From UBA7239 sp035430165 (GTDB taxonomy: Bacteria; Pseudomonadota; Gammaproteobacteria; Pseudomonadales; UBA7239), in assembly GCA_035430165.1 (NCBI GenBank), contig DAOMGE010000039.1:1-25834 (forward strand): a DNA stretch of 25,834 nt, read 5' to 3'. Positions 5,956 to 13,951 of this stretch are shown piece after piece (within the stretch, counting starts at the first letter, position 1; every line of letters begins with the position of its first letter). Position numbers and translations under genes: made by a program. A model generated the notes under the pieces. The model saw only the letters and a program-made list of their open reading frames with translations. It made no database searches and was not told where the DNA came from.

Positions 5956-7233
5956 GTGACAAAAAATTCAGCAGCCATACCAGAAAATATTCCGTGGCAC
6001 TGGCTGCCTGCCATCGTCACCGCCGCCGTCGTTTTCTTCTACCATCTCGATGTACCGTATTTTGACCAGTGGGATCTGTTGCCGCTGCTCGATGCGTTTT
6101 ACCAACACCACCTTGCCCTTTCTGATCTGCTGGTGCCGCACAACGGCCATATCCTGTTTCTGCCACAACTGCTGATGTTGCTGCTGGCCTGGCTGACACA
6201 CTGGAACACATTTGCCGAAGTCATCGCCGGATTTGTATTCGCCTCAATCAATGGCGTGCTGTTACTGAAACTCGCTGGCCACGCGGCGGGTTCGACGCTG
6301 ACATGGGAAGAAAAACTGCCGCTGACCTTGCTCGCATTTTCCCTGACACAGGCACAGAACTGGATATGGGGATGGCAATTGCAAGTGCCGATGGCCATGT
6401 TGTTTGTGCTGCTGGGATTTTGCAGTTTCGTCTTTATACAAAACCTGTTGCGCGCCTTTTTGTGTGCAGCGATTTGCGCCATTGCTGCCAGCCTGAGTTT
6501 TGGCGCCGGACTGTTGTTCTGGTTTGCTGCGTTGCCGTTGCTCGCTGCGCGTCATCGTGTGCTTGCCGTTGTCTGGCTCGTCGTGGCGCTGTTGTTCTGC
6601 ACGTGCTATGTGCAATGGCTGGCGGCACACAGCACGGGTTCCACCTTGCCTGATACGGTGACAGCGGGTGTCATACTGGCTTATGCCGCCAATACGGCAG
6701 CCTGTCTCGGCAACCTGATTGCGCGCAGCAACATGCTGGCAGCCACACTTGTCGGTGGTGCCGGATGTTTGCTGTTTTTTTACCACTACCGGAAATTGCC
6801 CGGCACGCGCCATCTCTTGCTCGCCGCTTTTATTTTCGCTGCAGGCAATGCATGTCTCATCAGCCTGTCACGCACAGCCATCGGCGATCCGCTGCAGATG
6901 TTGTCCAGCCGCTATGGCACAGCAGGTTTGCCGTTCTGGACCTTGCTTGCGATCCTGCAAATTCGCCTCGTGGACAAAAGTGTATTGCAGCACGCCATCA
7001 ACGCCGCATTGTTGATTGCCTTGCTCGCCTCAGGCATTGATAGCCTGAAAGACATGCAGCTGATCCACAACCGCCAGCAAAAAGGCATCACAGCCATGCA
7101 GGCAATTGCAACGGGCAACACAGAAAATTTACGCCAGTTGCCGGCTATCAACCCGCGAGCCGACCAGACTCGCGCCGTGCAGGAAGTGAAAATGCTGCAG
7201 CAATACCGGCTCAGTTACTTTCGCAATCGTTGA
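5956..7233 (+). CDS. Polytopic membrane protein, possible GT-C-type glycosyltransferase
   Basis: This 425-aa protein is very hydrophobic, with roughly ten membrane segments by eye and a short soluble C-terminus. After the first helix, YFDQWDLLPLLDAF (residues 35-48) and LVPHNGHILFLP (59-70) form the loop with acidic and His residues typical of hypothetical GT-C-like membrane proteins. No donor or acceptor can be assigned. The earliest in-frame start is GTG at 5956, just downstream of a stop at 5938 and directly behind a strong hairpin, with no clear ribosome-binding site; the true start is uncertain. The 3' end overlaps the convergent transglutaminase gene by 23 bp. It follows the dehydrogenase-like gene by 56 bp in the same direction. 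Confidence 0.65.
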   Translation: MTKNSAAIPENIPWHWLPAIVTAAVVFFYHLDVPYFDQWDLLPLLDAFYQHHLALSDLLVPHNGHILFLPQLLMLLLAWLTHWNTFAEVIAGFVFASINGVLLLKLAGHAAGSTLTWEEKLPLTLLAFSLTQAQNWIWGWQLQVPMAMLFVLLGFCSFVFIQNLLRAFLCAAICAIAASLSFGAGLLFWFAALPLLAARHRVLAVVWLVVALLFCTCYVQWLAAHSTGSTLPDTVTAGVILAYAANTAACLGNLIARSNMLAATLVGGAGCLLFFYHYRKLPGTRHLLLAAFIFAAGNACLISLSRTAIGDPLQMLSSRYGTAGLPFWTLLAILQIRLVDKSVLQHAINAALLIALLASGIDSLKDMQLIHNRQQKGITAMQAIATGNTENLRQLPAINPRADQTRAVQEVKMLQQYRLSYFRNR

Positions 7234-9298
7234 AAACATATTTTCCACAACAACGTCGACACAACAACGTCCAGTACAACCAGAAACTGGCGTGCATGAA
7301 ATGGAGCAAACTGGTTCTGTTTTTGACGCGGTTGCCTTCACTCAGGTAACTCCACTGGTAGTACAACCTGCTGACTTCCATAAACCGCGCAGCACCCGGC
7401 AAATCGCGTTCAACAACCCGCCCTGCAAACTGCAACGGTGATTCTGCCACCTCACGCACCACGCCCATACGTGCATACTGCCCTGCCAACAAACGGTAAC
7501 GCCGGGTCGCCGGATGTTCACGGGAAAACAGGCGATCACGCAAGAACAGAAACAACAACAACAGTACAAACGCGCCCATCACACCGCTGACGACCACGGT
7601 GATCACACGCCACGGCGACAACAAACCGAAAGAAGACAACACGCTGGACTGGGTTTCACCGGAATAACCCAGTACCCAGCGCGCCCACAGGTATTCGGAT
7701 TTCTCGATCTGCAAGCGCAGGTAATTCAACATTTTTATATGGCGATATCCCTGCAGGCTGGTGATCCTGTTCAGCACCGGGCTGTCCGCAAATGTCTGTT
7801 CGAATCCGCTCTCAATGCGCTCAGGGGATACAGCTGCGGTCGGGTCAACCAGCACCCATCCCCTGCCCGGCAACCACACTTCAGCCCAGGCGTGGGCGTC
7901 GTATTGCCGCACGGTCACATAATGTTCAACCGGATGCACTTCACCCCCCATATAACCGACAACCGCTCGCGCCGGGATGCCGGCTGCACGCATCAGGAAG
8001 ACAAAACTGCTGGAAAAATATTCGCAAAATCCTTTGCGGGTATTAAACAGAAAATCATCCTGCCGCTCTTTTCCCAGCAGCGGTGGTTGTTGCGTGTAGG
8101 TGAATTGCGCATGATAAAAATCGAGTGCCGACCTGATCACCGCGTCATCATCCTTGCCGGCCTGCATGCGCCATTCCAGTGCCAGCGATCGCGAACGTTC
8201 ATTGCCCTTGCCGGGCAATTGCAGGAAACGTTTGCGATCGGCCTCTGGCAAATCAACAACCCACTGTTCAGCGATACCGGTGACGTCATAGGCAATCCGC
8301 TCATTGATGGTTTGCACGTAACGATAAATGCCGTCATTCACATGCCGCATCACCAGCGAATCATGCAGCTGTGACTGTGGCAACACATAGAGCCAGTTGC
8401 CATTTTGCGGTTCCAGCATGACCTGATACCCGTTGCCCTCCACCACAGGCGGGCGCAAATCTGGCACCTCACTGGAGTGCTTCCATTCGTTATCACAATT
8501 CTGGCAAGAGGCTGTCCAGTTAACGCCATCAAAATGGTCGAGTATCAGTCCATACCAGTACAACGAGGCACGCGATGGCACGTCGCGATCAAAATGCGCA
8601 CGGAACACCAGATCCGCCGAATTGGTGAGATTGCTGATGTCACCGGGGCTCATGGTATTGCTCATGCCGGTACGCGCCTGTTCGTTGTGAAACGGCATGA
8701 TCCACAACGGCTGCAAGCGCGGCATGACCATAAACATGAACAGCATGACTGGCAGCGACCAGAGAAATATCGCTGACGCCTTTTTCAATGGCTGCAGGAA
8801 TCTTGCTGACAACCAGGCATCATCTGCATAGACCGCAATAATCGCCGCCAGCAAAACAATCACGTGTAAAAAAACCAGCAGCGAACTCCACAGGGATTGC
8901 TGGAAAATGAAAAACGTCATCAACACAAAAAACGCCAGGTAGAGCAGGATAACGGCATCACGCTTGAAGCAGACTTCCAGCAACTTCAAGGCAAAACCGA
9001 GTAGCAACAGCGCAATAAACGCTTCGATGGATGTGGTGAAACCGTATTGCAGGAACAAGGCGGGACCGCAGGCCGCGACCAGTATGAATTTCTGCCACCA
9101 CGACGGGAAAGACACGCGTCCGGAAAAAATCAGCAGTCGCCAGACACTGGTGATGCCGGCAATGACGGGAATCCAGACCGGTAAGTAGGGCGACAGCAAC
9201 AACACGCAGCCGGCAAATCCTGCCAGTAAATACAGCAAAGCCACACGCGACAGCTGCTTGTCCGGCATACTGCTCGTGTTATGGCTATAGGCTGTCAT
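7211..9298 (-). CDS. tgpA: TgpA-like transglutaminase-domain membrane protein (DUF3488/DUF4129)
   Basis: This 695-aa protein has several N-terminal membrane helices (DUF3488 region), a large periplasmic part with a transglutaminase-like core, another membrane helix (VVSGVMGAFVLLLLFLFL) and a C-terminal cytoplasmic DUF4129-like tail. The catalytic triad is visible: Cys425 in RKGFCEYFSSSFVFLMR, His469 in YDAHAWAEVWLPG and Asp485 in WVLVDPTAAV. The Pseudomonas aeruginosa homologue TgpA is an inner-membrane protein with a periplasmic transglutaminase domain, reported as important for viability; its physiological substrate is not well defined. The start overlaps the DUF58 stop by 4 bp (ATGA), indicating translational coupling. 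It is the last gene of the long minus-strand run. Confidence 0.9.
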   Translation of the reverse strand: MTAYSHNTSSMPDKQLSRVALLYLLAGFAGCVLLLSPYLPVWIPVIAGITSVWRLLIFSGRVSFPSWWQKFILVAACGPALFLQYGFTTSIEAFIALLLLGFALKLLEVCFKRDAVILLYLAFFVLMTFFIFQQSLWSSLLVFLHVIVLLAAIIAVYADDAWLSARFLQPLKKASAIFLWSLPVMLFMFMVMPRLQPLWIMPFHNEQARTGMSNTMSPGDISNLTNSADLVFRAHFDRDVPSRASLYWYGLILDHFDGVNWTASCQNCDNEWKHSSEVPDLRPPVVEGNGYQVMLEPQNGNWLYVLPQSQLHDSLVMRHVNDGIYRYVQTINERIAYDVTGIAEQWVVDLPEADRKRFLQLPGKGNERSRSLALEWRMQAGKDDDAVIRSALDFYHAQFTYTQQPPLLGKERQDDFLFNTRKGFCEYFSSSFVFLMRAAGIPARAVVGYMGGEVHPVEHYVTVRQYDAHAWAEVWLPGRGWVLVDPTAAVSPERIESGFEQTFADSPVLNRITSLQGYRHIKMLNYLRLQIEKSEYLWARWVLGYSGETQSSVLSSFGLLSPWRVITVVVSGVMGAFVLLLLFLFLRDRLFSREHPATRRYRLLAGQYARMGVVREVAESPLQFAGRVVERDLPGAARFMEVSRLYYQWSYLSEGNRVKNRTSLLHFMHASFWLYWTLLCRRCCGKYVFNDCESN

Positions 9299-10251
9299 GC
9301 GTACAGCGCCAGTGCGCGCAACACCGTGCGCAAATGTGCATCACCCGTCGCGACATCAATCGTCTGCGCTGGCAATTTCAAGCCATACGGACGATTCAAT
9401 TGCTGGAGTTGCAAGGCGCAATAACAGAGCTTCGACAATTTCGTCTCGGTATTGGCATCGGTCATCGCATTGAAATCAAGCCAGACACTGCCGCCTTTCA
9501 ATTCAGTGTAATCCCGCACAAACATGCCGCGACCTGCCGCATACTGTTTCCAGGCAATACGCGACAGGGATTCACCTTCTGTGTAGGGTTTCAGTGAAAA
9601 ATATTCATCACTGCCATGCACAGCAACTGTACCCTCATCACCTTCACCGGTTACACACTCGTGAAAATCTGCTTCTTGTGGTTCGGGATAGACAATGACA
9701 TTGGCGGCAAGATCCAGCCAGGTCCAGCAACGTACAATGCCTAGCGGGAAATACGTCTGCAGGCAAAAGCGCCCTGGTGCAAACACGCCGCGCCGGTGAG
9801 TCTGGTGCTGCAAAAAAATATAGCTGCCGACGGTTTTTTCCAGGTTGATCATCGTGTGCGATTGCCCGGGCCAGAACATCTCCAGTTGTTGGTGCGCCGA
9901 GGAAGAAGCAAACTCGAACCGGACGCTGGCCGTCTCGCCTGCAAAAACCGGTTCAGCATCGATGAAACGGATACGCAAACCACTCATATTGGCAAAGGTT
10001 TGCAGGATCGCCACGAAAATAACGGCCAGCAACAGATACGCCAGCGCATGCGCCAGATTGCTCTGGAAATTCGTGGCACCGATCCAGACCAGCAAAATCA
10101 GTAACAAGAAATACAGGCCCTGCTTGCCAAGAAAAATAAACAGGTTTTTCTGGCTGAGGCTAACCGAGGATTTGACGGGAATGCGATGATTCAGCCAGCG
10201 TGTATAACGCTGCTTCCAGCTGGCGGGCACCTTGTCTGCCCACTGCAGCAT
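9295..10251 (-). CDS. DUF58 domain-containing membrane protein
   Basis: This 318-aa protein has two hydrophobic segments near residues 47-82 and a soluble remainder ending in the DUF58 region. The conserved block is DEYFSLKPYTEGESLSRIAW followed by KQYAAGRGMFVRDYT, the usual Y-x-x-G-D/E-x-x-R-x-I-x-W-K signature of the family. DUF58 proteins have a von Willebrand-A-like fold and are thought to act with MoxR AAA ATPases, perhaps as client or adaptor. The gene overlaps moxR upstream by 1 bp (TGATG) and tgpA downstream by 4 bp. The trio is a widespread conserved cassette, which makes the assignment firm although its exact job is unknown. Confidence 0.9.
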   Translation of the reverse strand: MLQWADKVPASWKQRYTRWLNHRIPVKSSVSLSQKNLFIFLGKQGLYFLLLILLVWIGATNFQSNLAHALAYLLLAVIFVAILQTFANMSGLRIRFIDAEPVFAGETASVRFEFASSSAHQQLEMFWPGQSHTMINLEKTVGSYIFLQHQTHRRGVFAPGRFCLQTYFPLGIVRCWTWLDLAANVIVYPEPQEADFHECVTGEGDEGTVAVHGSDEYFSLKPYTEGESLSRIAWKQYAAGRGMFVRDYTELKGGSVWLDFNAMTDANTETKLSKLCYCALQLQQLNRPYGLKLPAQTIDVATGDAHLRTVLRALALYA

Positions 10252-11174
10252 CAGCCAATAACGTCCACGTTATCCAGTATCAGCTTCGCCGGATCCGCTT
10301 CCTTGTCTGTGCGCATCTGGTAGCGCAAACGATGCGTGACAACCGCAGCAAATACCGCCTGTATATCTTCCGGCACCAGAAATTTCCGCTGCTGCATCAA
10401 GGCCCAGGCACGCGCCACTTGCATCAGCCCCAACGCGGCACGCGGCGATAATCCCCACTGGAAATGACCGGAATAGCGCGTGTAATCGACAAGGCGCTGC
10501 ACATAATCCAGCAAGCTGCCGGAGGCCTGCACGGTTTTGATGGATTCGCGCAAGGCATGCCATGTCGCCAGGTCGGTTACCGGCTTGATCGATTGCAAGG
10601 CCGCGCGCGGATTTTTTCCCTCGAACAATTGCCGCTCAATGGCACGATCGGGAAATCCGAGCGAAATCTGTACCAGAAACCGGTCGAGCTGGGATTCCGG
10701 CAAAGGATACGTGCCCGACTGGTGCAAGGGATTTTGTGTGGCAATCACAAAAAAAGGATCAGGCAATGGAAAACTCTGGCCATCAACCGACACCTGCCGT
10801 TCTTCCATCGCTTCCAGCAATGCGCTCTGCGTTTTCGGTGAACTGCGGTTGATTTCATCCGCCAGCAACAGCTGGGTAAACACCGGCCCGCGATGCAACG
10901 TGAACGATTTTTTTTCTGCGTCAAAAATATTGGTGCCGAGAATATCCGCTGGCAGCATATCGCTGGTGAACTGGACACGGCGATAACTGAAACCCAGTAC
11001 AGCGGCCAATGCATGGGCAAACGTGGTTTTGCCCATGCCGGGCAAATCCTCGATCAGCAAATGGCCATTGGCCAGCATGCATGCCAGTGCCAGGCGAATT
11101 TTTTCATCTTTCCCTAGCAACACCTGCCCGACGGCATCGACAATCTTGTCCGGTATGTTTTGCTGCATGGTCAT
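10251..11174 (-). CDS. MoxR-family AAA+ ATPase
   Basis: This 307-aa cytosolic AAA+ ATPase belongs to the MoxR group, chaperone-like factors that help assemble or activate partner proteins. Walker A is EDLPGMGKTT (residues 42-51), Walker B LLLADEINR (102-110), sensor 1 FVIATQNP, with the MoxR hallmark GTYPLPESQLDRF and sensor 2 GLSPRAAL. Length is typical. Two start codons are possible, 11174 and 11168; neither has a strong ribosome-binding site. It lies 21 bp after metZ and overlaps the DUF58 gene by one base. The partner is probably the DUF58 protein and, through it, the TgpA-like transglutaminase. Confidence 0.93.
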   Translation of the reverse strand: MTMQQNIPDKIVDAVGQVLLGKDEKIRLALACMLANGHLLIEDLPGMGKTTFAHALAAVLGFSYRRVQFTSDMLPADILGTNIFDAEKKSFTLHRGPVFTQLLLADEINRSSPKTQSALLEAMEERQVSVDGQSFPLPDPFFVIATQNPLHQSGTYPLPESQLDRFLVQISLGFPDRAIERQLFEGKNPRAALQSIKPVTDLATWHALRESIKTVQASGSLLDYVQRLVDYTRYSGHFQWGLSPRAALGLMQVARAWALMQQRKFLVPEDIQAVFAAVVTHRLRYQMRTDKEADPAKLILDNVDVIG

Positions 11175-11195
11175 GTACCCGCCCAGAATGGATGC

Positions 11196-12392
11196 TTACA
11201 GTGCAGACAAGCCGCGCTGCATATCTGCCTTGATATCGGCAATGTCTTCAAGCCCGACAGACACGCGGATCAGGTTATCTGTGATACCCGCCTGTATCCG
11301 TTCTTCCGGTGACAAACGGCCGTGTGTCGTCGTGGCGGGATGCACGATGGTGGTTTTGGTGTCGCCGAGATTGGCGGTCAATGACACCATGGTCGTGGCA
11401 TTGATAAAACGCCATGCCGCTGCCTTGTCGCCTTTCACAGCGAATGACAGCACACCACCGAACTGGCATTGTTGTTTTCTGGCGAGTGCATGTTGTGGAT
11501 GCGTCGGCAAACCACAATAAAAAACGTTTTCGATAGCTGGCTGTACTGACAACCACTGTGCGAGTTCGAGTGCATTATTCGAGTGCGCCTGCATGCGTAA
11601 CGAGAGTGTTTCCAGCCCTTTCAGCATGACCCAGGCGTTGAAGGCGCTCAGGGTTGGCCCCGCCGTGCGCAGGAATGCCAGCACCTCATCCATGTGCTGT
11701 TTCTTGCCAGCAACCGCGCCGCCGAGGCAGCGCCCCTGCCCGTCGATATACTTGGTCGCAGAATGCACGACGATATCTGCACCCAATGCCAGCGGTTTTT
11801 GCAGGGCTGGCGTACAGAAACAGTTATCCACTACCAGCAAGGCATTGCCTGCGTGGGCGATGCTGGCGACAGCGGCAATGTCCACCACTTCGTTCAACGG
11901 ATTGGAAGGCGTTTCCAGAAACAGCAATCGTGTATTCGGCTGCATGGCATGTTGCCAGGCATCAAGATCCGTCAAGGCAACAAATGAAACCTCGACACCG
12001 AATTTCTGCAAATACTTGCTAAACAGTACCGTGGTTGTACCGAACACACTACGCGAGCAAATGACATGGTCACCACTTTTCAGTAAGGCCACACACGTCG
12101 ACAAAATCGCTGACATGCCAGAGGCTGTCGCCACAGCCATTTCCGCGCCTTCCATCGCTGCCAGCCGCTGTTCAAAAATCGCGACTGTCGGGTTGGTGTA
12201 ACGCGAATAGACATTGCCTGCATCGGTACCGGCAAAACGCGCCGCTGCCTGCTCGGCGGAATCGAACACGTAACTGGATGTCAGGTACAACGGCTCGCTG
12301 TGTTCACCGATGGCAGAACGTTCGAACCCGCCGCGAATCGCATGCGTGGCAAAGCCCCATCCGGATTCAGGGTTGTGCGTGTCATCACTCAT
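11196..12392 (-). CDS. metZ: O-succinylhomoserine sulfhydrylase
   Basis: This 398-aa PLP enzyme of the Cys/Met metabolism family makes homocysteine from O-succinylhomoserine and sulfide in methionine synthesis. The PLP lysine is K214 in VVHSATKYIDGQGRCLGG. Other family marks are YSRYTNPT (residues 62-69), the SGMSAIL helix, LETPSNPL and VVDNCFCTP. C-terminal LGDTKTTIVHPATTTH and ITDNLIRVSVGLED are also typical. Assignment as MetZ rather than MetB or MetC rests on the purF neighbourhood, where metZ lies in Pseudomonas, and on overall resemblance; substrate specificity is not proven by motifs. The ATG overlaps the stop of the preceding membrane-protein gene by 4 bp. Confidence 0.9.
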   Translation of the reverse strand: MSDDTHNPESGWGFATHAIRGGFERSAIGEHSEPLYLTSSYVFDSAEQAAARFAGTDAGNVYSRYTNPTVAIFEQRLAAMEGAEMAVATASGMSAILSTCVALLKSGDHVICSRSVFGTTTVLFSKYLQKFGVEVSFVALTDLDAWQHAMQPNTRLLFLETPSNPLNEVVDIAAVASIAHAGNALLVVDNCFCTPALQKPLALGADIVVHSATKYIDGQGRCLGGAVAGKKQHMDEVLAFLRTAGPTLSAFNAWVMLKGLETLSLRMQAHSNNALELAQWLSVQPAIENVFYCGLPTHPQHALARKQQCQFGGVLSFAVKGDKAAAWRFINATTMVSLTANLGDTKTTIVHPATTTHGRLSPEERIQAGITDNLIRVSVGLEDIADIKADMQRGLSAL

Positions 12393-13921
12393 GGTGTATT
12401 ACCTGTGTGCTTATCGGTTAATGGATCAATCCTGGCTGCCCCATTGTATTGCAACCAGATTCGCGGTGAACGCCCGTTCACCACAAATGTAATTTCTCCC
12501 TGCGGGTATTGCAGCGGCGTGGCGGTATACGGAATGTCTTCCAGATGCAGGCCCAGATCCCACAGATCTTTTTCACGATCCAGCACCAGCACCTGATAAT
12601 AACCGGCGAGTATTTTCTGCCGTGCATCTGCCTGCAGATGTTGCGCACGCGCCGGGCTGCTGCCGGTTACCAGATCCGTCACCTGTGTGTTGTGCGCACA
12701 AAAATCCTTACCCGCCATCCAGCCCAGATACCCGTGTGAAGTCACACAGACCGGTCCCGGTACGGCAGCAATTTTCTGCAACAACCACGCGGTATTGCTG
12801 CGACTGTTTTCGCTGGGCAATTGCAATAGCACGCTGTACTGGCTGCGATAGACATCCACGACCAGCAAACCGGCCAGCACAATGGCGACGCCTGTCATCC
12901 TGCGCGAATGTTCTGCCTTGTCGACCAGTCGTGCAAAGCCGCAAGCGGCTGTCACCGCGACGAAGAAAAAGGCAGGCATCAGCACATTGAAAAAAGCACC
13001 GGCATAGGCCCGCGACAACAACGACAGGAAAATAAATCCGGCAAACAGGCTGACCCAACCCGGACGCCCTTTACGATCCTCCTGCAACAGGCACAGGAAC
13101 AGGATGCTGCCCAGCAAGAGTACGGGCACAGCGGCAAGGAAAATTTCAAAAAACCGGCGAACACCGAACCAGGTTATGCCGTGGGTACTGGCCATCTGCA
13201 TGGTGTAGAAATACCAGTCGTGCCCGGCCTTCCATTGCATCAACAACAATCCGGGCAACAACAGCAGAAAACCCAGCAAGCAAAATCGCAACAGGATATG
13301 CCAGCCACACCAGCAGAACAGGGTTATTGCTACAAACGGAAACAGGAATAGCGTTGCCTGCTTGGTAAAAAATGCCATGACACCCAGCATGGCCAGCAGC
13401 AATAACGTTCCGTCTGCAGGTTTATCGCGATAGCACAGCAACACATAGGTGGCTGCAGCTAATAATGCTGTCCATAAACAATCGACGCGCGCAACATCAA
13501 ACCAGAACGCGGTGTACCGGAACATCATGGCGTAGAAAAAAACACCCAGCCATCCCGCCAGGCGCGATGCTGTCACCTTGTTAACAATCAGGTAAACCAG
13601 TAAATGTGTAAACAATGATGCGAGCAATGACACGAATCGCAAGGCGAAAAATCCCTCGCCAAACACCTTCACCGAGAGTGCCGACACGACATAGTAAAAC
13701 GGCATGTAGAGTGCCGGCGCAAACGACATGGATGCGTCGCCGTACAACGGCCCGCCATGCACAAGTTGTAACACCTGCTGCAAGACACCGCCTTCCATCC
13801 ATTCCAGTTCATACGGGTAGGCGATTCGCGATATCGTGACAAAAAGGAAAACAGAAAAAACACAAGCGCCCGGCACCAGCAGCGGCGCATAGAAAAGACC
13901 GCGTTTCAGCGCGGGTGACAC
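12389..13921 (-). CDS. Polytopic GT-C / ArnT-like glycosyltransferase family membrane protein
   Basis: This 510-aa protein has about ten membrane helices followed by a soluble C-terminal domain of about 130 residues. The first periplasmic loop YELEWMEGGVLQQVLQLVHG (residues 37-56), then GPLYGDASMSFAPALYMPFY, matches hypothetical proteins with a RgtA/B/C/D or PMT-like GT-C fold, which move a sugar from a polyprenyl carrier to a lipid or protein acceptor outside the cytoplasm. Substrates are unknown. It lies between purF (30 bp spacing) and metZ (4-bp ATGA overlap), a position where these two genes are usually direct neighbours, so it is an apparent insertion that became translationally coupled to metZ. 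Confidence 0.75.
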   Translation of the reverse strand: MSPALKRGLFYAPLLVPGACVFSVFLFVTISRIAYPYELEWMEGGVLQQVLQLVHGGPLYGDASMSFAPALYMPFYYVVSALSVKVFGEGFFALRFVSLLASLFTHLLVYLIVNKVTASRLAGWLGVFFYAMMFRYTAFWFDVARVDCLWTALLAAATYVLLCYRDKPADGTLLLLAMLGVMAFFTKQATLFLFPFVAITLFCWCGWHILLRFCLLGFLLLLPGLLLMQWKAGHDWYFYTMQMASTHGITWFGVRRFFEIFLAAVPVLLLGSILFLCLLQEDRKGRPGWVSLFAGFIFLSLLSRAYAGAFFNVLMPAFFFVAVTAACGFARLVDKAEHSRRMTGVAIVLAGLLVVDVYRSQYSVLLQLPSENSRSNTAWLLQKIAAVPGPVCVTSHGYLGWMAGKDFCAHNTQVTDLVTGSSPARAQHLQADARQKILAGYYQVLVLDREKDLWDLGLHLEDIPYTATPLQYPQGEITFVVNGRSPRIWLQYNGAARIDPLTDKHTGNTP

Positions 13922-13951
13922 ACTAACCGCCGCATGCGCTGACAGCCGCCG

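Noticed and set aside
7514..8374. Long open frame (286 codons) on the plus strand opposite tgpA.
   Set aside because: It is antisense to a gene with a complete catalytic triad and shows no family motif; it is rich in His, Gln and Arg, as expected of a shadow frame.
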